Of a DNA stretch of 64,000 nucleotides, positions 34,403 through 47,000 are shown piece after piece. The first letter of the stretch is position 1. Each line of letters opens with the position of its first letter. The translations under genes were made by a program, and so were the position numbers. The stretch is from Megalobrama amblycephala (lineage: Eukaryota > Chordata > Actinopteri > Cypriniformes > Xenocyprididae), in NCBI RefSeq assembly GCF_018812025.1, contig NC_063049.1:19708651-19772650 (forward strand), in the 5' to 3' direction. The notes under the pieces are model-generated. The model ran no database searches and was not told the origin of the DNA. It was given only the letters and a program-made list of their open reading frames with translations.

Positions 34403-35634
34403 TACCTTTAATTCAGCCTATCTGAGTGCTCACTAGAGAACCGGCGCACTCACAGATCATGATTTCAATAATTTCAAGTTCATTTAGAACCGGACGAGAT
34501 GAAAAGTCATGCTGTTTGAGTGAGCGAGTTGTTCACTTTGTAATTAGTCAGTGCAGTTCTATACAACCAGATTGACCAATTCGGGCCTATTTGTGCACCC
34601 GCTGCGAACATAATATCGCACTGACGGAGCAATCACAGAGTGACATGGGGGTACTGCTTATCACCTGCATTTCACCATGATCGTCCTCACATTCACACCA
34701 TGATTTAGCTCTCAATGAGAACATAATGAGCTCAAAAGAAGGCAAAACAGTCACTGCCTTGCTCTGAAACTTGGTGTCACTGTTGCACAGTGTTACTTTA
34801 GAAAAATAAGTTTTGCCCACTATTTGACTTCACATTCTTAATATTTTAGTTTTTGCACTGTTGATTATTTTCTCCATATGACATTCTCAACTGTATGCCA
34901 TGCTCTGTTGCCTAGGGAGTAAATGAAAGGCAGTAGATTGTGCGTGTCATGTGGAGCTCTTTCCTGATGCATTCCCTCATCCTGCTGCTTTTGCACTGTG
35001 CTGAGAAATGAGCCAAGGCCGAGCATCCGTGTACTTGTGTTAGTGAACTGGCCTGTTATCTTCCATGATTCAAAGCTTTGTGTTATATTCACAAGTCTCC
35101 TTACAGGAACACGGCGTTGCCTGCTGAGATGCCCTGAGTCTGTCCAGACTATAGATAACACGCACATACACTGACACGCACACACAAACAAACATGATGA
35201 ACACAGTCATGTACACCAAGCATTTGGCAGCAGGGCAGCATGACAGCCAGGGAGTGAATGTGTCAAACACAAGCCCTCGTTAATATTTCACCATCTTGAA
35301 ACCAATCCCTTTGGCAAGCAGTGGAAGGCCACGGCGGTGTATTTCGTTCCATCTGAATTGTTGATTATGTTTTGTTTGAAATCAGTTCAGAGAGTTTTAA
35401 TGAGGACATCAGAGACGAGAAATTAAGGTTCCAATTAACCACAAGAAAAAAAAGGTAATGTTTTGTATGATTGTTGTTTACTTGTCGCTTACATCCAAAC
35501 GCTGCTCTATGTGCTGTTTTTTTTTTTAATCTTAAAAATGTCAATCAAACAAGAAATGTTGATGGAAAATCACAAGTTTTCCACAATTTTCTGCTAAGCT
35601 GAAAATAAGCCCATCGAAAAAAATAAAAATAAAT
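34403..35634. other. Gene-free stretch
   Basis: No gene or repeat recognised. A CA-rich stretch sits around 35160-35190. The 108-codon minus-strand frame (34865-35191) partly translates that simple repeat and is not credible. Confidence 0.5.
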
Positions 35635-36179
35635 TGCCTATTCACCCTCATGTTGTTCCAAAGCAGATTTAAAGACTTACATTTTGTTGCACTGGTCACT
35701 CTTTTCCATGCAATTAGTCCCCTTGAGATTTTCAAGCCTCAAAAATAATGCAAAACCATTGTAAAAGCATAATAAAAGTGGTCTGAAGTCATATGATAGC
35801 ATAAAGTGATGAGAAGACTGAAACAAACATACACACACACACTATTCGTTCACAAATCACAAAATAAATTCACTTCTCTCATGATCTCTATAATGAACAC
35901 GCCAAGAAATAATGAATTAAATTTCAGTTTTCCCACAAAAAGCAATCATAATGGTCTTAGAAAACTTAACAAAATATAGCACAAACATTGCATCGACTAC
36001 TTTTATGATATTTTAATGGGGCTTTTCAATCCTTTCTGAAGCTTACATGGAAAAGAGTGACTAATGAATTATTCATATTTCACAAAAAAAATCTCCTTTT
36101 GTCAAAGTCTGGTTTGGAATAACATGAGATCGAGTAAATAATGACAGAAATTTTATTTTAGGTTGAACTATATCTTTAA
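35635..36179. mobile_element. MITE of the GGGATAGTTCACCC type, left end lost
   Basis: The left part keeps ATTCACCCTCATGTTGTTCC; the right end reads GAGTAAATAATGACAGAAAT...GTTGAACTATATCTTTAA. The middle (about 35700-36080) holds GGAAAAGAGTGACTAAT, inverted against CACTCTTTTCC, showing the arms. Confidence 0.68.
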
Positions 36180-37022
36180 AAGCACTGTAAATGGATATAA
36201 GCTGATACAACAAGTCGGTATCCCCTCTGAATATTTTGCTATAGATGTTGTAATACATCCTGGAGACTGGAGAGGACAGTGATGTAAAATGATTTTGAGG
36301 CTGACCTGAAGGAAACAAATGTGTGCTGGGTTTCAAAAGGAATGTATACTTGCGAAGCAGAAATAGCCGGCCTCTCCCAGAAACCCAGAACAAATGTTTG
36401 TTTCTTTTTGGCAGAAATAATGATGATGTCTGGAATCACAGAAGCGTTTCTTCTCGCCGTTTAATAACCTGCCCAGGGTGCAATTGATTTACTCTACAGA
36501 TGTATGGGCCCTTTCTGAAATAAATCCAAAAGTTGTAACAGAACTACTGAAAGTGTTGACTTACTAAACCACATGCTCATTTTTGAAGCATTACAGTCGA
36601 GTTTACTCTGACACCAACCCAGATCAATATCATGTCCTCCAAGAGAACAAAGTGCAGGGCCTTGACTTCAACTGAAACAGGAATGCTGCAGAGCAAGCTG
36701 GATAAAGCTGGCTTTGCATTTCCCAGACCTTGCTAGAAATTGCTTTTAGATGAAACCTCAAAGACCTGTCTTTACATGGGTCAAAAAGGTGACCATGTTT
36801 GTTCCATAAAATAATATTGATTTGAAGTGTTATTTGCATTAATATAACCATGTTACAGCTAGAGGTTTCAGAGAACAATAGGCTTAGCATATTGCCTTTG
36901 GATGCATTACATATCACTACTGTAGAGATCCAGTGATAGAGCTGGGATAATGTAGTCCCAAAACCTGGAAGAGCATTAGATCTTTGGGTTGCTTTTGGGA
37001 CATTCTGTTTTAGAATGGCTAA
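36180..37022. other. Gene-free stretch
   Basis: Unique-looking DNA with no recognised features. Confidence 0.5.
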
Positions 37023-37438
37023 TTAAACCTGCAGTCTGTAACATTTTATGATTAAAAAATATCCAAAATCAATTTTCGAGCAAGTACATAACCAGCCAGT
37101 GTTCCAAACCCTCTCCTTACCTTAGCCCGATTCACAACGGTAAGCTTGTTATAATGTTCTACAATAAAAGCGTTACTGGTGGGTTTCCACGGGCAATTTG
37201 AGTATGCAGCTGTTCGTCTTTGCGTCATTACGTCACGTCTGTAAACAGAAAGAAGGAGTCCCAGCTAACAAGGTACGGTGGGTACGGAAAGTATTCAGAC
37301 CCCCTTAAATTTTTCACACTTTGTTATATTGCAGTCATTTGCTAAAATCATTTAAGTTAATTTTTTTCCTCAATAATGTACACACAGCACCCCATATTGA
37401 CAGAAAAACACAGAATTGTTGACATTTTTGCAGATTTA

Positions 37439-37757
37439 TTAAAGCTGCTGTCCGCGATTCTTGGCCCTCTAGCGGTTAATAAACAGAACTGCACGCGTCT
37501 TGCGGAGGAACATTCTAGCCGGAGCTACTTTTCTCTGTGTATGTCTATGGCGAGTCAGGCAGTTACTGTGATACTCTGCGGCGAGTCCTACCAGTCTGGT
37601 CTGAAATAGTCCGAATATAAACACTTATTATAAGTGTACCATAATGATTCAGGATAAGACAAAAACACGGTTTGGAAAATGGATTCATGTTGTATATTCT
37701 CATTATATCATTTTTGTAAATTTTTAACACAAAAAAAGTTGCGGACTGCAGCTTTAA
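37439..37757. mobile_element. TTAA MITE inside the Tc1 left arm, 319 bp
   Basis: TTAAAGCTGCTGTCCGCGATT on the left and AGTTGCGGACTGCAGCTTTAA on the right are inverted ends with TTAA at each border. Removing it (keeping one TTAA) restores an uninterrupted Tc1 arm, TTTGCAGATTTATTAA into AAAAGAAAAACTG. The GC-rich interior carries a chance frame. Its ends resemble those of the outermost element here. Confidence 0.85.
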
Positions 37758-37969
37758 AAAAGAAAAACTGAAATGTCACATGGTCCTAAGTATTCAGACC
37801 CTTTGCTGTGACATTCATATATTTAACTGAGGTGCTTTCCATTTCTTCTGATCATCCTTGAGATGGATCTACACCTTCATTTGAGTCCAGCTGTGTTTGA
37901 TTATACTGCCACACACCTGTCTATATAAGACCTTAAAGCTCACAGTGCATGTCAGAGCAAATGAGAATC

Positions 37970-38898
37970 ATGAGGTCAAAGGAACTGCCTGAAGAGCTCA
38001 GAGACATAATTGTGGCAAGGCACAGATCTGGGCAGCGTTTCCCAAAAGCATCGTAAGCTTAAGTTGATCGTAGCTCCATTGAAACCAATGCAGCTACGAT
38101 CAACTTAGACTTACGATGCTTTTGGGAAACGCTGCCCTGGCCAAGGTTACAAAAAACTTTCTGCTGCACTTAAGGTTCCTAAGAGCACAGTGGCCTCCAT
38201 AATCCTTAAATGGAAGACGTTTGGGACGACCAAAACCTTCCTAGAGCTGGCCGTCCGGCCAAACTGAGCTATCGGGGGAAAAGAGCCTTGATGAGAGAGG
38301 TAAAGAAGAACCCAAAGATCACTGTGGCTGAGCTCCAGAGATGCAGTTGGGAGATGGGAGAAAGTTGTAGAAAGTCAACCATAACTGCAGCCCTCCACCA
38401 GTCGGGGCTTTATGGCAGAGTGGCCCGACGGAAGCCTCTCCTCAGTGCATCATGCTGTGGGGGTGTTTTTCAGCAGCAGGGACAGGACAACTGGTTGCAA
38501 TCGAGGGAAAGATGAATGCGGCCAAGTACAGGGATATCCTGGACGAAAACCTTCTCCAGAGTGCTCAGGACCTCAGACTGGGCCGAAGCTTTACCTTCCA
38601 ACAAGACAATGACCCTAAGCACACAGCTAAAATAACGAAGGAGTGGCTTCACAACAACTCTGTGACTGTTCTTGAATGGCCCAGCCAGAGCCCCGACTTA
38701 AACCCAATTGAGCATCTCTGGAGAGACCTAAAAATGGCTGTCCACCAACATTTACCATCCAACCTGACAGAACTGGAGAGGATCTGCAAGGAGGAATGGC
38801 AGAGGATCCCTAAATCCAGGTGTGAAAAACTTGTTGCATCTTTCCCAAAAAGACTCATGGCTGTATTAGAGCAAAAGGGTGCATCTACTAAATACTGA
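37970..38898 (+). pseudogene. Tc1-like transposase pseudogene
   Basis: A DDE transposase that would excise and reinsert its own transposon at TA. From the ATG at 37970 one reads MRSKELPEELRD, the first helix-turn-helix region, broken by a 105-bp insertion (38032-38136). The frame resumes with GRPAKLSYRGKRALMREV (GRPR-like linker and second DNA-binding region) to GRVARRKPLLSA near 38447. There a large central deletion joins directly to MLWGCFSAAGTGQLVAIEG, losing the segment with the first catalytic Asp. The C-terminal frame is open to the stop at 38898 and keeps QQDNDPKHTAK (second Asp) and SQSPDLNPIEHLWRDLK (Glu). Base changes are few, so it is younger than the other two Tc1 copies, but it cannot be active. 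Confidence 0.92.
38032..38136. mobile_element. Palindromic mini-element, 105 bp
   Basis: GCAGCGTTTCCCAAAAGCAT opens it and ATGCTTTTGGGAAACGCTGC closes it. The arms (about 44 bp each) also carry TTGATCGTAGC inverted, around a loop of about 15 bp. CTGG flanks both sides (38028-38031, 38137-38140), consistent with a 4-bp (or shorter) target duplication. It interrupts transposase codons, so it came after the Tc1. Confidence 0.8.
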
Positions 38899-39719
38899 GC
38901 AAAGGGTCTGAATACTTAGGACCATGTGATATTTCAGTTTTTCTTTTTTAATAAATCTGCAAAAATGTCAACAATTCTGTATTCTTCTGTCAATATGGGG
39001 TGCTGTGTGTACATTAAGGAGGAAAAAAATGAACTTAAATAATTTTAGCAAATGGTTGCAATATAAAACAGAGTGAAATTTAAGGGGGTCTGAATACTTT
39101 CTGTACCCACTGTATATGGCATGTGAGGATGCTGCTGGTAGCAGATCATTTATAGCCTTTCCTCACAGCAGCTGGAATAATTAAACTTATCATTTTGATG
39201 GCGAATTGTAATCCAGAAAGGTCCAAATGACAATTATCAGTGACAACTTGTAATTCACCCGTAGTCAAGAAATTGAAATCTATAGGTAATGTTAATACAC
39301 ACTAAATACACATAGTCACGCAATGCTGATGTTGTTAACATTAACAATTTGAGAACAAAGTATAACAATAATAATTATTTGCACGGTTTGACTTGATCTG
39401 AGCTAAGCTATCGTTAGATTTAATCACCATTGGCAGTGCAAAATATTGAAAAGATTTTTTTCTCAGTTGATCAGAACAAAAGTGGCAGACATGGTACTTA
39501 CTTGTTGACATTTTCCAGTGAAAATTGTTATTATGGTCATACAAGATGTAGAATCTGTGATTCTGAAGTACGGTATCCACACCGATGTGGTGACTGACAG
39601 CAAACATTAGATTCATCCGCGCTGACGAGCTGTGCCAATGTACAACACACGTAACTGCAATTGCAGGTTTCAAACAGAGATGGTGACAAAGAGGCAAAAC
39701 TTATAGACTGCCGCTTTAA

Positions 39720-42714
39720 GGACTACAACTACCACAAGTATGTACGTTTCAAGTTTGACGAATCAGACAACCTTTGTAGTCCTTATGTAGCACAGTAGCA
39801 ACTTACATTTAAAAAAACAAAACAGTAGCTTCAAAATTCATGTTTCAGACTACTTAATTTACATTGTAAAAGACAATGGGAAAGTCTCTTCAAATAAAGT
39901 TAACCACATATCTTTTCTAAAAACCCATAGACAATTCCTGAGAGAACTCAAGGTGAACAATTTGGTCTGATCTTTGAACCAAGCCCATCCAGGATCCCAA
40001 ATTGTTCCACTGGCTAAAAAATTGTTCATGACACCAAATTGTTTGCCCACAAATTGAACAGCTCTATTTTTACAGCTATTTCTAACCAGGGAAAATGCAT
40101 TAGTGAATTGGAAATCTAAAGTAATATTAAATTCTGTCCCATTCTGAAAGCAATGTGGGAAATTTAGATGTCATAAATATGCACTGCAATAAGTGAACCA
40201 GTGGCTGCCATTCAGATTACATGATTTCTCACATCTCACCTTGAATTCCTGTTTATACATTGTAGAAAGCATATTTACTGTCAATTCAAATGACCTCCTA
40301 ACTGCTTAACAATGGTCGAGGGGACATACAAACGGATATAACACTTGAAATTGATATACATACACAAATAGTGAGTCATTTAGACAAATTAAACTTGTTT
40401 ACTTGGCAGATTTGCCTGAATTAGTCTAATTTAGATGGATTGTGGGAGTCTGAAGACAAATCACCCTAAGAGTAATTAATAACTCTTGACATGTTGCTCT
40501 TATGTTTTTTTCTTTAATGAAGTCCATCAAACTTTACCCTCATGTTCCATTTCCACTAAGCCTCCAGACAGCCTGATAAATGACTTCTCAGTGGGTGGAA
40601 AAGCTACATTTTACACTTCAGATCAGGCATAATGTCAGGGCACGTTTCCTCACTAACACTTGTTCTGCGTGAGGAAGTTCAGAGCTAATGAAAAGTGACC
40701 ACGGTCTCACCTCAGAGGGAGCGAGAAAGGCAAGAGTGGAACCAACTCCGCCCAAATGTAATCTAAAAACAATTTCCCTATTTCCCTGGTGCTCCCTCTA
40801 CTCACTAAGTCTGCTTGATGGGAGCAGACAGTGGTTAAGAAAAATATTATTTTGGCCAGAGAGCAGATTTATTTGGGGAATATTGTTGATTGCAGTTCTG
40901 GAAATATTAGCACTTTACTTTTTTTCCCCCCCCTTTGTAGTAGCTCTACTTTCTCTGCACCTTTGTTTATTCTGAATCATTGAAGTTCTAATTGCAGACA
41001 CAATATCAAGCTTAATCAAAATTCTGATTGCAAAGTCCAAATTAGACACCGAACCAATTCTAATTCTGCACAGCAAGGATTCCAGGGGTATAATTTACAA
41101 TAATCGCAGGCTGCCAAAGTACTGGATCAGTAGCTCTCAAAGATATCTCATCTTCCTGATGACAAGCTCTTTTTGTTTGTTTGTCCTGCATTATGTACTC
41201 CATGATTTATTCACATGGGGTACCCATCCATTTTAGCTCGACACACCTGATAGAACAATCCAAATAAAAATGGCAGCTAAATGAATCATACTACAGCTCG
41301 GGTAATTAATTAGCCGACTTGAAGTTATTATAGCAATCTGTGAGAAGTGAATTCGACCAAATTTGCACATTATTGTCACGGATATAATCTAGTCAACTTG
41401 ATTACACTGAAGCATTGCTGGGGGGGAAGGGGGCGATAAACCCCTGAATAATTAGGTTGATAATTAAACTTTAATACAAATGATTATCATTGTGATATTT
41501 TGTCTCTTGGGCTTCCTTCTTCTTCATGCATATAAATTAAAAGCTTTGGAAAGGAAGGAGACAAGAGTCGCAAAAACTGCTGTCTTTTACAGACTTTGAG
41601 GGGAAAAAAAAGTGACAGCAAGCAAGAAATCCATTTCCTCCAAGCACAGGCATCGGGAAACATTCAATTTCATTCACCATTGATGTATTTAAATCCAACA
41701 AGCTCCAAACTCAGATAAGAGAAACTCTCAGCACTTCCTCTCTTGGTAAGTTCTTATATTTATTCAGGGTTGCTGATCAAACAGAAGAGTAATAGGAAAA
41801 ATTATATGCACATACTGTAGATGGAACATATGGCTATATGAGTCTGTTTGTTTATGCATGCATGTACTTATTTATTTAATTTATACCAAAAATCAATTAC
41901 GGTCCTTCTGGTTCGCAGTTTAGTAATATAAGGGTGACATTTATACATTTATTTGTGCTCTCTGGTGCATGGGCTCAAGTGAATGCATACTTCCTGCAGG
42001 AGGTACAAAGGCTCTAAACTACAAAGCCGGTTTATAGCAGAGGTTATACTTAGCAGGAATGGGTCTCTGCATGGGTCTCAGAGTTATGAGCATGATAGAA
42101 TTAGGGGGTGTGACAAAAGGTTTCGCTTATCGGTAGACTGACTTTCTTGCTGCGACCTGTGCAGACCAAGCACAGGAATCATCATTTATTTTAAAGCCAT
42201 TTTGAACAGTAGGAAGACGGACAAAAAAATGTTATGAAATATATGCATGACACAATATTTATATACAGCAGTTATATACTGTTTTGTGCCACAATGTACT
42301 TAAACCATGCTTTTAGTCACAAACAGAAAGTCAGAAAGTAACAGAGACCATGGGTAATCACAACTGTGCTTATATTCAGTTAATATGGAGTGATATAGTA
42401 TTTATTACTATATATAGTAATATACTGCTAATGAAAATAGTTCCAAAAGAAGCTGTAGAATCAATTTTTATTTCACCAAGAAAAGGAAAAAGACTGAAGT
42501 GGCAGAAATGTCTCCTTTGTAAATACAGAGTTCTATAATCACTCCACTCCAGCTCCACCCCTGGATTTTGCATTTGCCACTCCCCATTTCAATTAATGAA
42601 ATCAAATTTCATAAAAACAGTCGGTGCAACCTTAGTTCTTCCTTAGTGACATGCTTGTGTCATGAATACCTTGTGTTATTAGATGACGTATACGTATTTG
42701 TTGACAACCCTTGT
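39720..42714. other. Gene-free stretch, candidate conserved non-coding blocks
   Basis: No repeats or exons recognised. 41270-41560 contains clustered homeodomain-like words (GGGTAATTAATTAGCC, AATAATTAGGTTGATAATT). T- and C-rich 40917-40935 follows a short frame (40688-40975) with no known domain. Confidence 0.4.
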
Positions 42715-43350
42715 AAAAAAAAAAAAAAAAAAGTGTGCTTAAATGTATTGAATGTGCATTTGTAGTGTACTTCAAATCTTAGAAGTATATATATTTTTAA
42801 AAACTGTACTTGCAGTTAATATATATTAATGAAATAAACGTCCACTTAAATGCACTTTTAACAAGTTCGTTTGCCCACATAATCTTTAGGGTATTAGGTT
42901 AGCTAATTTGGCTTGCTGTCCACTGAGATGGGGCTCGATGAAGCAGCTTCAACTCGAGCTCTGATATACCCCCCAGTGAATAAATATAGGATATGATTAC
43001 ATAGGGCAAAGTACCTGAGATGAAGGTGGAGTTTGGGGAGGTGGAGGGATGCTGGAGCAGCTGAGACTGAAGATAGCTGCTTATATACTCCGGCTGTTGA
43101 TTGGAAGATTAGATGGGCTCGCTCCTCCCTAAATTACGTTTAGGAACTTCACAAAGAGAGCATACTTTCATGACTTTGTTGTGCTTGACAGAAATAAGCA
43201 TATTTTGATGTGCTGACTAACATACTAAAACACTTGTAAAGTACTTGATCAAAATTTTAACTGAAGTGTTCTTCGATATTCCATTTAAATGCACTAAGTT
43301 ACATGTAAAAATATACTTAATTCCTACTTAAGTGGGTATAAACACTGAAT
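42715..43350. repeat. Possible element with TACTTAAGT-type ends
   Basis: An A18 run (42715-42732) leads into GTGTGCTTAAATGTATTG. Related words occur inverted at the far side (AAATATACTTAATTCCTACTTAAGTGGG). The GC-richer middle (42900-43140) has no frame. Borders are not proven. Confidence 0.38.
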
Positions 43351-43394
43351 TTCAGATTACATAACATAAATTGTAACTATAACCCCATTTTCAA

Positions 43395-44188
43395 AGAAAA
43401 GAAATTAAGGTTTTTGAGGAAAACATTCCAGGATTTTTCTCCATATAGTGGACTTCACTGGGGTACAATGGGTTGAAGGTCCAAACTGCAGTTTCAATGC
43501 AGCTTCAAAGGGCTCTACACGATCCCAGACAAGGAATAAGGGTCTTGTCTAGTGAAACGATTGGTCATTTCTAAAAAAATAAAAATAAAAATGTATATAC
43601 TTTTTAACCACAAATGTTCATCTTTCACTAGCTCTGCGATGCGCCACACATTACGTAATCACATTGGAAAGGTCACGTGTGACGTAGGCGAAGGTACAGA
43701 TCCAGTGTCTACAAAGCGAATGTGCAAAGACTAAGTCAAACGGCCTTTACGAAAAAAGGTAAAACAACGATATCGGAAGATTTTGAAGCTGGAGGAGAAA
43801 ATGAGATGTAATTTTTTTGCTCTACCACGGTACTTCCGTCTACGTCACGCGTGACCTTTAGAACATGATCGCAGAGCAGTGCAAGATGAGCATTTGTGAT
43901 TAAAACCTATATACATTTTCATTTATTTATTTATTTTTTAGAAATTGACCAATCGTTTTGCTAGATAAGACCCTTATTCCTCGGCTGGGATCATGTAGAG
44001 CCCTTTGAAGCTGCACTGAAACTGCAATTTGGACTTTCAACCCGTTGTACTCCAGTGAAGTCCACTATATGGAGAAAAATGGAATGCTTAATTTCTTTTT
44101 CACTGAAGAAAGACATGAACATCTTGGATGACATGGGGGTGAGTAAATTATCAGGAAATTTTAATTCTGAAGTGAACTAATCCTTTAA
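43395..44188. mobile_element. Foldback TTAA element, left tip missing
   Basis: Starts inside the arm (GAAATTAAGGTTTTTGAGG) and ends TTCTGAAGTGAACTAATCCTTTAA. The arms share GTCCACTATATGGAG and GGGATCATGTAGAGCC in inverted orientation. A complete but internally shorter copy is at 58466-59145. The central part (43670-43860) is unique to this copy. Confidence 0.78.
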
Positions 44189-45480
44189 TGTGGAGGTTAG
44201 GGTTTGGAGTTTAAATTCGTTTCAGCATTGCAATCAGCACTGTGATCAACATCTTTAGAAGAAATCTATAGAATCAGCTGGAGGGACATGGGACGTTTAG
44301 TTTCTTAGCTAGCTTTGACTGAACTTAACTTAATATTCTACTTTAACACAAATTAGATTAAACAATAACTGCAATTCTGCTGTAGACCATTAACAAGATG
44401 CTTCAATTTACTTACTGCCCATCTTTTTGTCGCCAGCAGTTTTCTCTGCCATCTGGATTGACTTTTTTCCATGCCCCCACCTTTTAATGTGTCCACTACT
44501 CCGACCTACAGAGATCCCGGTCTGCTGCTCGGAGAAATGCATGATTCACACAACAGGTCTCTGACGACACCACAGGAGTCAGGGGGGCTGTTTGGCCCTG
44601 ATAAGAAATGATTTAGACTGTACAATGGTGACCCCGCTGAAGACAGAGAGAGAATTATTGTGCTTGGGAAAACCGAGCTGCGTTAATCTCTTTGAATTGT
44701 ATTCCCCTTCCTGCGTGCATTTGTGTCTTCTCAGTGCCATCCAAAAAGAAACCATTTGTAATAATTTCTCTATTTCTCGTAATTGCGCTGCTCCGGGTAT
44801 CCAGGGAGACAGAAATGAACTGTGAAATGGATTAGTCAGTGTGCTTCAGTTGTTCAAGTCAATTGGATTGAGGGCATTTCTTTCTGTCTGCGTCTGATTA
44901 TGTTTGAAAGGAATGAGCTTTATTGCCCCCACACAGGTAGTTCCCTTCTCTAAAGATGCTGCATTTATGTCCGGAGGAAAGAGGTGGGCAAGGTTTGGCA
45001 GTTGTCCATGGGCAGGCATGTACGTCTTGTGTTAAGAACCTGAGAGAGAGAGAGAGTGTGTGAGAGGGAGGCTGCATTGGCAGGGCTTGCTCGGTTAGGC
45101 TTCCCCCCTGCATCCATCAATCTCCCTCAGCTCGCAGACGCTCGGCGGGATTAGATTCCTGGGGCAGAAAGGGCCAGCGCTGAAATATGGCCGCAGCCAC
45201 GCCAGTGATTAACAGCGGCTGTGAATATGGATGCCGTTCATATTGGCTTAGCACTCTGGGGTAGCCCATTAGTGCTCAAGCGTGTACGACGCCCATTCTG
45301 ACATGGCTCCAAGTGTCAAACTCGCTACAATGCTAAATGCCGTTTCTCATGCTTGAGCGGCGTCTCTTGCTGTGCCAAAGTCTATTTCCCATTCAAGTTT
45401 TGTCGCAATACTTGAAACTACCGAGGTTGGGAATGGGTCATGAGGGTTGACTAGATGATTGTTGGATGAGGTTGACAGGT
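44189..45480. other. Gene-free stretch, candidate conserved non-coding block
   Basis: 45120-45330 is GC-balanced and unique-looking (AAATATGGCCGCAGCCACG, GTGATTAACAGCGGCTG). A GA-rich simple repeat lies at about 45042-45068. No exon identified. Confidence 0.4.
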
Positions 45481-47000
45481 TTAGATTTTTTTCATATTTT
45501 ATTGATTTTTTAGAGGCAGTGCTTAAATGCTGGACTTTAAATGTTAGACAGTTTGCTACTGTAAACGTCTTGTAAGTTGCATCTTTAAATTTGTCTTCAA
45601 TAAAACATTGCCACTAGAGCCAAAAATATTCAGACAGACATATGGCCCAGTGTCAAGTTTTACAGATTTTTGAATTAGTCATTAATTAAATTAATGAATA
45701 TGACAACAAAAATTACAAAATTTAAAGAATATATTCATAAAAAATACAAAAAAGCCTTCTGATGAAAATATTCTTTAAGTGTCATCAATATTGTTGCCTC
45801 ATATTCATTAATTTAGTCAATGTTATCACTCAAAAATCACAAAATTAAACCAAATATTTAAACAGGTTATATATTAATTTAAGCTTGTATAAAATTATGT
45901 GAAAACTATTCTTGTTGTGATAACCCAATCTGCCTGAAAAGTAAGTAAGTAGTAGTACACTATTGTAGTACATTATTGTAAATACATGCTTAAGTTATTC
46001 ATTGTCTTTATTTTAGACATTACAGTAAACATACGTCAAACAGTTTTAGTGAATTGTATTCAATTTCAAAGCATGACTTAAAAGAAACTTTTTTGACATC
46101 TCTTCTTTAAAATGTCTCTTTCTCAACTATAACAAAAGCCTTCTTTTCTCATCTTCATTATCCAAATGTAAAAGATAAACAACTTTGGATGCAAACATAG
46201 CTATTGTTTGTTTTTGCAATAAATGTAACTGTGTTTTGTCAACTATCAAATTTAAGTTTAGATAACTAAAGTGAAGTTTTCTTTACTAAGTTTAATCAAT
46301 TCAGATTACTTTATAATTTGTCAGATTAAACTAATCCAAATAAGTAAGATACATTTATCCAAATAAGTTAAACTGAAAAAAACCCATGCAAAAAGATAAC
46401 TAAATGACAACTAACAAAAAAATAACAAACATGCATATTTTTTAATAAATATAACAACAGTATTTATTATTTGAAAACTGAAATTAAGTATTATGTTAGA
46501 GCAGTATTGTAAAGATCAGCTGAATTTAGAAGATATACAGTTGAAGTACTTTTTTGAAACATTAAAAATGCTCTAGTGTGTTTGGTCTTTGACTTTGAAA
46601 TCAAACATTGCTTTACTTTAAGTATTTTAGTCAGCTGTTGACACAGTGTCATTCATTGTATGTGCGCTGCAAATTCAGCGCCTAGCATTCTGAATGTGTC
46701 GACCGCACTCTCGTTCTTTTAAACTCTGAATAAACCAGCAGATGATCTATCCCGAGACGATGCTGATCGACAGAATGGGTTTATTTTTAGAATACATTAC
46801 AATCGCTCCAAAATAGATGATGAAATCACACACCTACATTACGAGGTGCACTCTTTGCTGTAGCCTTTTGAATAGAACCCCCAGAAGGATGTGTTCGTTT
46901 CAGGCTAAAGCCACTACCTTAAAGTCAGTCAGCTGCAGAAAATTGACATTTTTTCCAATTCGTACCCTATCTCTTATACTTTGAAACTGTTACATTAATA
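45481..47000. other. AT-rich stretch
   Basis: Very AT-rich with repeated AAGTAAGTA, TTAAGTTTA and AACTAAA words, similar in style to the CACTGTAAA-type repeats but without recognisable ends. No gene. Confidence 0.45.

Larger units (their letters stand above)
37276..39112 (+). mobile_element. Tc1-like transposon, relatively well preserved but defective
   Basis: Ends CGGTGGGTACGGAAAGTATT and ...TCTGTACCCACTG, flanked by TA on both sides (37274-37275, 39113-39114). The arms are about 210 bp with outer and inner GTATTCAGACC/TCTGAATAC repeats (IR/DR layout). I recognise it as a high-copy zebrafish Tc1-like family. The left arm is broken by a MITE at 37439-37757 and the transposase by a small palindromic element at 38032-38136. 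A central transposase segment is also deleted. Confidence 0.92.
37023..39719. mobile_element. Outer TTAA element hosting a Tc1 insertion
   Basis: Left TTAAACCTGCAGTCTGTAAC; the reverse complement of the right end is TTAAAGCGGCAGTCTATAAG. The interior on both sides of the Tc1 (37027-37273 and 39115-39715) shows no long frame. The 118-codon minus-strand frame at 39341-39697 lies inside this element and lacks known motifs. The right border is less certain than the left. Confidence 0.55.
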
